Of a stretch of 5,624 bases of DNA, positions 5,513 to 5,624 are shown piece by piece. Both the position numbers and the translations under genes were made by a program. Origin of the DNA: Afipia sp. (GTDB taxonomy: Bacteria > Pseudomonadota > Alphaproteobacteria > Rhizobiales > Xanthobacteraceae). Below the pieces are notes generated by a model. That model had not been told where the DNA came from. It worked only from the letters and a program-made list of their open reading frames with translations, and searched no databases. Every line of letters starts with the position of its first letter. Position 1 is the first letter of the stretch. The stretch spans positions 1 to 5,624 of the forward strand of contig JAGVII010000277.1 in NCBI GenBank assembly GCA_020056155.1, written 5' to 3'.

Positions 5513-5624
5513 GTCCCGGCGAAAGCCGGGACCCATAACCACCGAAGGCCGTGGTGATGGCGAGACGATTGCTCCGGCATCTCCCCCCAAATCGAAAATT
5601 CAGGGAGTATGGGTCCCGGCTTTC
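5513..5624. repeat. REP-like composite inverted-repeat element, cut by the window end
   Basis: The left unit is a perfect palindrome: GTCCCGGC (5513-5520), GAAA loop, GCCGGGAC (5525-5532), then CCATA. The stretch 5521-5537 returns inverted and identical at 5608-5624, where the window stops inside the second palindrome. Between them is another imperfect inverted repeat, CCATAACCAC (5533-5542) against GTGGTGATGG (5551-5560), 9 of 10 matching. Head-to-head units of about 110 bases like this are dispersed, non-coding elements in Bradyrhizobium relatives. The element lies in the upstream region of guaA, where its hairpins could affect the leader transcript or protect mRNA ends. No gene is seen from 5406 to 5624. 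Confidence 0.75.

Noticed and set aside
5305..5590. Two small open frames around the REP element (5305-5538 plus, 5402-5590 minus)
   Set aside because: Their ends encode PGESRDP and MGPGFRRDD, peptides produced by the repeat palindrome. The remainder is guaA antisense or leader.
1..5624. tRNA gene as integration target, or a CRISPR array
   Set aside because: No cloverleaf-like sequence and no regularly spaced repeats were seen. The integration target is the 3' end of guaA.

Overview
The window looks like chromosome from an alphaproteobacterium of the Bradyrhizobium/Rhodopseudomonas/Nitrobacter group. The grounds are the GC-rich coding style, a rhizobial-type GuaA (CYGEQ nucleophile motif), and a GTCCCGGC-GAAA-GCCGGGAC palindrome followed by ACCCATA, a dispersed repeat common in that group. 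The genus is an inference; no marker here fixes it.

Layout. (1) Positions 1-744, minus strand: a DUF899 thioredoxin-like protein whose C-terminus runs off the window. (2) 745-921: a divergent intergenic region. (3) 922-2142, plus: a large regulator-like protein with a helical-repeat N-terminus and two winged-helix segments. (4) 2174-2827, plus: a small five-repeat beta-propeller protein, 31 bases downstream and probably in the same operon. (5) 2841-2865: a strong hairpin ending this unit. (6) 2864-3829: a foreign, AT-rich insertion of under 1 kb bounded by perfect 20-bp direct repeats and carrying one gene (2985-3809, minus). (7) 3810-5405, minus: guaA, GMP synthase, complete. (8) 5406-5624: guaA leader with a hairpin and a REP-like inverted-repeat element cut by the window end.

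The main point of interest is the insertion at the 3' end of guaA. The last codons and stop of guaA (3810-3829) are repeated exactly at 2864-2883. This is the expected trace of site-specific integration in which the element rebuilds the end of the target gene. The enclosed gene is about 40% GC against about 63% in guaA (a few 60-base lines counted by hand). It has no integrase beside it. Its start codon directly follows the guaA stop (TAG|ATG) in the same frame, so it appears to depend on guaA for transcription and possibly for translation. Its 274-aa product is unfamiliar but has a helical N-terminal half with an RTELIH motif (R-x4-H), like the active site of HEPN ribonucleases. A one-gene HEPN-like cargo (possible defence or toxin function) riding on an essential purine gene is the best candidate here for an undescribed system.

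The DUF899, regulator and propeller genes form a second, ordinary-composition group. The regulator may control itself and its neighbours, but nothing in the sequence proves this.
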